NCBI RefSeq assembly: GCF_022201045.2
Contig: NC_068563.1
Location: 5,394,001 to 5,458,000, forward strand
Source: Citrus sinensis
Lineage: Eukaryota > Streptophyta > Magnoliopsida > Sapindales > Rutaceae
Direction: 5' to 3'
Length of the DNA: 64,000 nucleotides
The notes under the pieces are model-generated. The model saw only the letters and a program-made list of their open reading frames with translations, did no database searches and was not told the origin of the DNA. The position numbers and the translations under genes were made by a program. This document shows, one piece after another, positions 61,374 through 64,000 of this stretch (its first letter is position 1; each line of letters starts with the position of its first letter).

Positions 61374-64000
61374 TTTCATTTTTTTCCTCATATTGCAGAT
61401 ATAATAAGAATAAAAGATGTCAAGGGGCGATTCAGTATTGTTTTGTAACTAGTATTTTCATTTCAGATTTTAGGATTAAGTGTAGTAGCAAGGGTATTTC
61501 TGAGCTTGCTTTGGTTTTTGATGGAAATGTTACAAGGCTTTGGCCCCATATTTGTACTTGAACATTAGCTATTATTTCTTACTCTCTACTCTCGTTCCGG
61601 GGAGAGACAAGAAACAATAAATTAACCGTAGACAATTGAGCGAGAAACAAAAAAAATTGAATTCAACGTTGGGATTATGGACATAAAAAAAAAATTACAA
61701 GTTGGTTTGTGCATTTAGATAACTTATGATTTCTTCTAAAAAAAAAAAAAAACGTAACTCATGATCTGGATTCGTGTTCTTCTGGGTGCCAAATTCAAAT
61801 ATTCTGAGAAATCTCCTTGTTGAAATATTATCCATACCCAATTTCATTGAATCGGTCATCACACTTTTGAAAAGATGCAATCAAATTTTATATGTTATGT
61901 TTTATGGTTAATTGACTTTCTCAGTTCCCACGTAACATATTTGATTCAATTATTCTTCTTTCTCCCCGGGCTCTTATCACTTGGGTCCTTGTTGTTTGTT
62001 TAAAAGAGTTCAAAGACTAGAGGTTTCGTGGGTACATCACTCGACTCCTTCCTCTTTGCATTTTGTTTATGTCCTTTGAAGTTTGACCATTGCAACTAGT
62101 GATCAGGCAACTAACATAACAATGAAATAATATTTATATCCTTGGATATCAATTGCGTCATTCCTGGTTGCATTTTGTTAAAATTATGCGGTTTTGAGGG
62201 GGAAAAAAAGTTATTCTCATATAATACATAAATAAGATTGTCACAAACTATAAATCATGCTTACAATTTCTTTGTTTTCTTCGTTAACATATGAGATCTT
62301 GGAGAGTGGTTGAATCTGCCCTTTCATTCCGTCTGAGTTACTGTTTGTGGGTATTATCTCTTGTTAGTTTATCTGAATACGTTCTATTGTTACCAGGGGG
62401 AGACATCAGAGAGGCATTTACCTCAAGAAACCAATACGGTGTAGTTTACGATATCATTCAAATAGCAGGGTATTGCTCGAGCTCGAACCAAAATTTGTTT
62501 TTGACTTGTCGATTTCATTTGGTAGTTAGGCAGTTATGGTGAATAATTTTTCAGCTTTGTCAAACATGTTAAGTTTTGATTTTCTCTGTTTATTTCGTCA
62601 CAGCCATCCATGACCATTTTGCTCTTTCATCACTTCACCTCCGCGTCCTGTGTCAATTTTGATGTTCTTTTTCATAAGCGCTAACATATATGTGTATATA
62701 TATATATATATATTGATATTGCAGACAAAATGGGATGATGTTGATTGGGATCCTCTGTTTGAGTTGCTCAAGGAACCCCGTTCAAATTGAAATTGAATTA
62801 GAACAACTGCCCCTTATACAACTCTGGTTCCGATACTGAACCAAAAAGACTATTGCTTCAGAATGAGAAATGTTGGAAACTCTACTCATGTAAATTATTT
62901 GCGCATTTTTCTATTGAAAAAAAATAAATAAATCACTCTTCTCTGCAGATTCACGTAATTAGCATGAGGAGGAAGCCAGTTACCTCTTATTTCTTTCATT
63001 TCAAAACTATAAATCAGCTTATGTCTCAAGTTCGATGCAGTGGTTGTATGGACGCCATTTGCAAGACTCTGTGGTTGTATGGACGCCACTTTAATTCCAC
63101 GCACCCTCCATTAGTCCATTTAATAAAATATTTTGCTTGTTACAAAACCCTGCCGATACTTAAATGCTTATTTTTTTAAGAGAAAATCAAACAAAATCCA
63201 AAACCATAGCTCACCAAAATCTCCATAACAATCTCAATTTGATTCATTTCTCTATTCCACTTTTCCATTAAAGTAAAAACACACAGTACTGAAATTCATT
63301 TCGATATTAGTGAGGGAGATTAAAGCTAAGTAGGATGATTGTATAGGATAAAACATGATATTTTCTTGAGCTCATAACTCAATTTACAGGTGTATATTTA
63401 GAGCATATAATATATTATTTCAAACTAGACAAACTAAAAATGATAAAATGATCATGAAAAAAATGGAATTTCTAACTCGACCATAAGGTTAAATTTATAT
63501 ATATTTTATTTTATGGTTAATTTTCCTTCTCAATATTTTTTTTCTTATTGTCTCTTTATGTATTAATCTAGGATCTACTTTCTCTTGTTGCCAAAGAGAA
63601 TTTTTTAAAGGAAAAAAAAATTCAAACAGTGTGAAGATCTATAAACAAAAATCATTAATTTAATTTATTTTTTGTGGTTGATGTGAACCACTAAATGTTG
63701 TGGTATTCGAACTGTTTTACGCTACTTAATATACAAGGATAATTTATTATTACTACTACTACTACTTTATAAACTAGTTTTATAATCTTGGCATAACTCA
63801 TAAACCAATTAAAGGAATCAATCAAGTCAAGGTAAGAAATTTGTTTAATGACGGTTTTAGTCGTGGGAAGGAATCATCGCTATGATTATTTTGTTTAGAA
63901 ACTAATGTTTACAGAAATAAAAATCTAAAATGAAGAGACACAAATAGAAAACAAAGGAGAGGAAGTATGGCTAGCAGTGCTATGAGAAATTCTACCGTCA
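61374..64000. other. AT-rich region to the window end, no gene supported
   Basis: A weak plus-strand candidate (62291-62542, then TKWDDVDWDPLFELLKEP at about 62725-62790 after an acceptor-like TTGCAG) could be the last exons of an unknown gene, but no upstream exons could be tied to it. Minor repeats are a TA run at 62695-62713, two copies of GGTTGTATGGACGCCA near 63042 and 63071, and a TAC run at about 63752-63767. Confidence 0.4.

Noticed and set aside
62291-62790. Possible terminal exons of an unknown plus-strand gene
   Set aside because: The two pieces could be joined through an acceptor-like site, but no family, no upstream exons and no clear donor were found.

Overview
The window is nuclear DNA of a flowering plant, most likely a woody eudicot of the rosid type. 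I read it by eye and could not search a database. Evidence for this is spliced genes with GT-AG introns, plant-specific families (a plastid ADP-glucose pyrophosphorylase large subunit, a PCBER-type reductase, a PCH1-like light-signalling protein, a plant-type SnRK1 gamma subunit), AT-rich spacers and many plant transposons.

Layout. 1-7.75 kb is a degenerate duplicate of parts of two genes found intact at 12-21 kb (SPB1 exons 9-11 and the 3' end of the PCBER-like gene). It is interrupted by a 5.95-kb terminal-inverted-repeat element (1394-7342). That element starts with a run of consecutive hairpins, carries a 185-bp tandem array, and holds an intron-containing fragment of an AKR2-type ankyrin gene. 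8.2-12 kb is transposon debris: an MITE split by a hAT-like insertion, an MULE-type MITE with a 9-bp target duplication, and a hAT-like element ending 60 bp before the next start codon. 12.0-14.0 kb is a complete five-exon PCBER/isoflavone-reductase-like gene (+). 15.0-20.8 kb is a complete 11-exon SPB1 rRNA methyltransferase gene (-), 832 aa. 21.3-22.5 kb is an intronless MHK/MAK-type kinase (-). 23.7-26.5 kb is RER1 (-). 27.6-41 kb is a retrotransposon zone: LINE relics, a 5-kb Ty3/gypsy element inserted inside a LINE reading frame, an LTR-like repeat with an inverted relative, and a clean small MITE. 42.6-45.4 kb is a PCH1-like gene (+). 46.4-48.7 kb is a SnRK1 gamma (KING1-like) locus with several disabling lesions (-). 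49.2-54.0 kb is a complete 14-exon ADP-glucose pyrophosphorylase large subunit (-), 527 aa. 58.5-59.8 kb encodes ribosomal protein S25 (-), 108 aa. The remainder is AT-rich spacer with a second MULE-type MITE at 60.6-61.4 kb.

The genes are unrelated housekeeping, metabolic and signalling genes, not an operon or cluster. One functional theme recurs: the starch-synthesis enzyme lies beside a decayed energy-kinase subunit. The most unusual structure is the 1.4-7.3 kb element, with its hairpin-chain ends, palindrome-bearing satellite and captured host gene.
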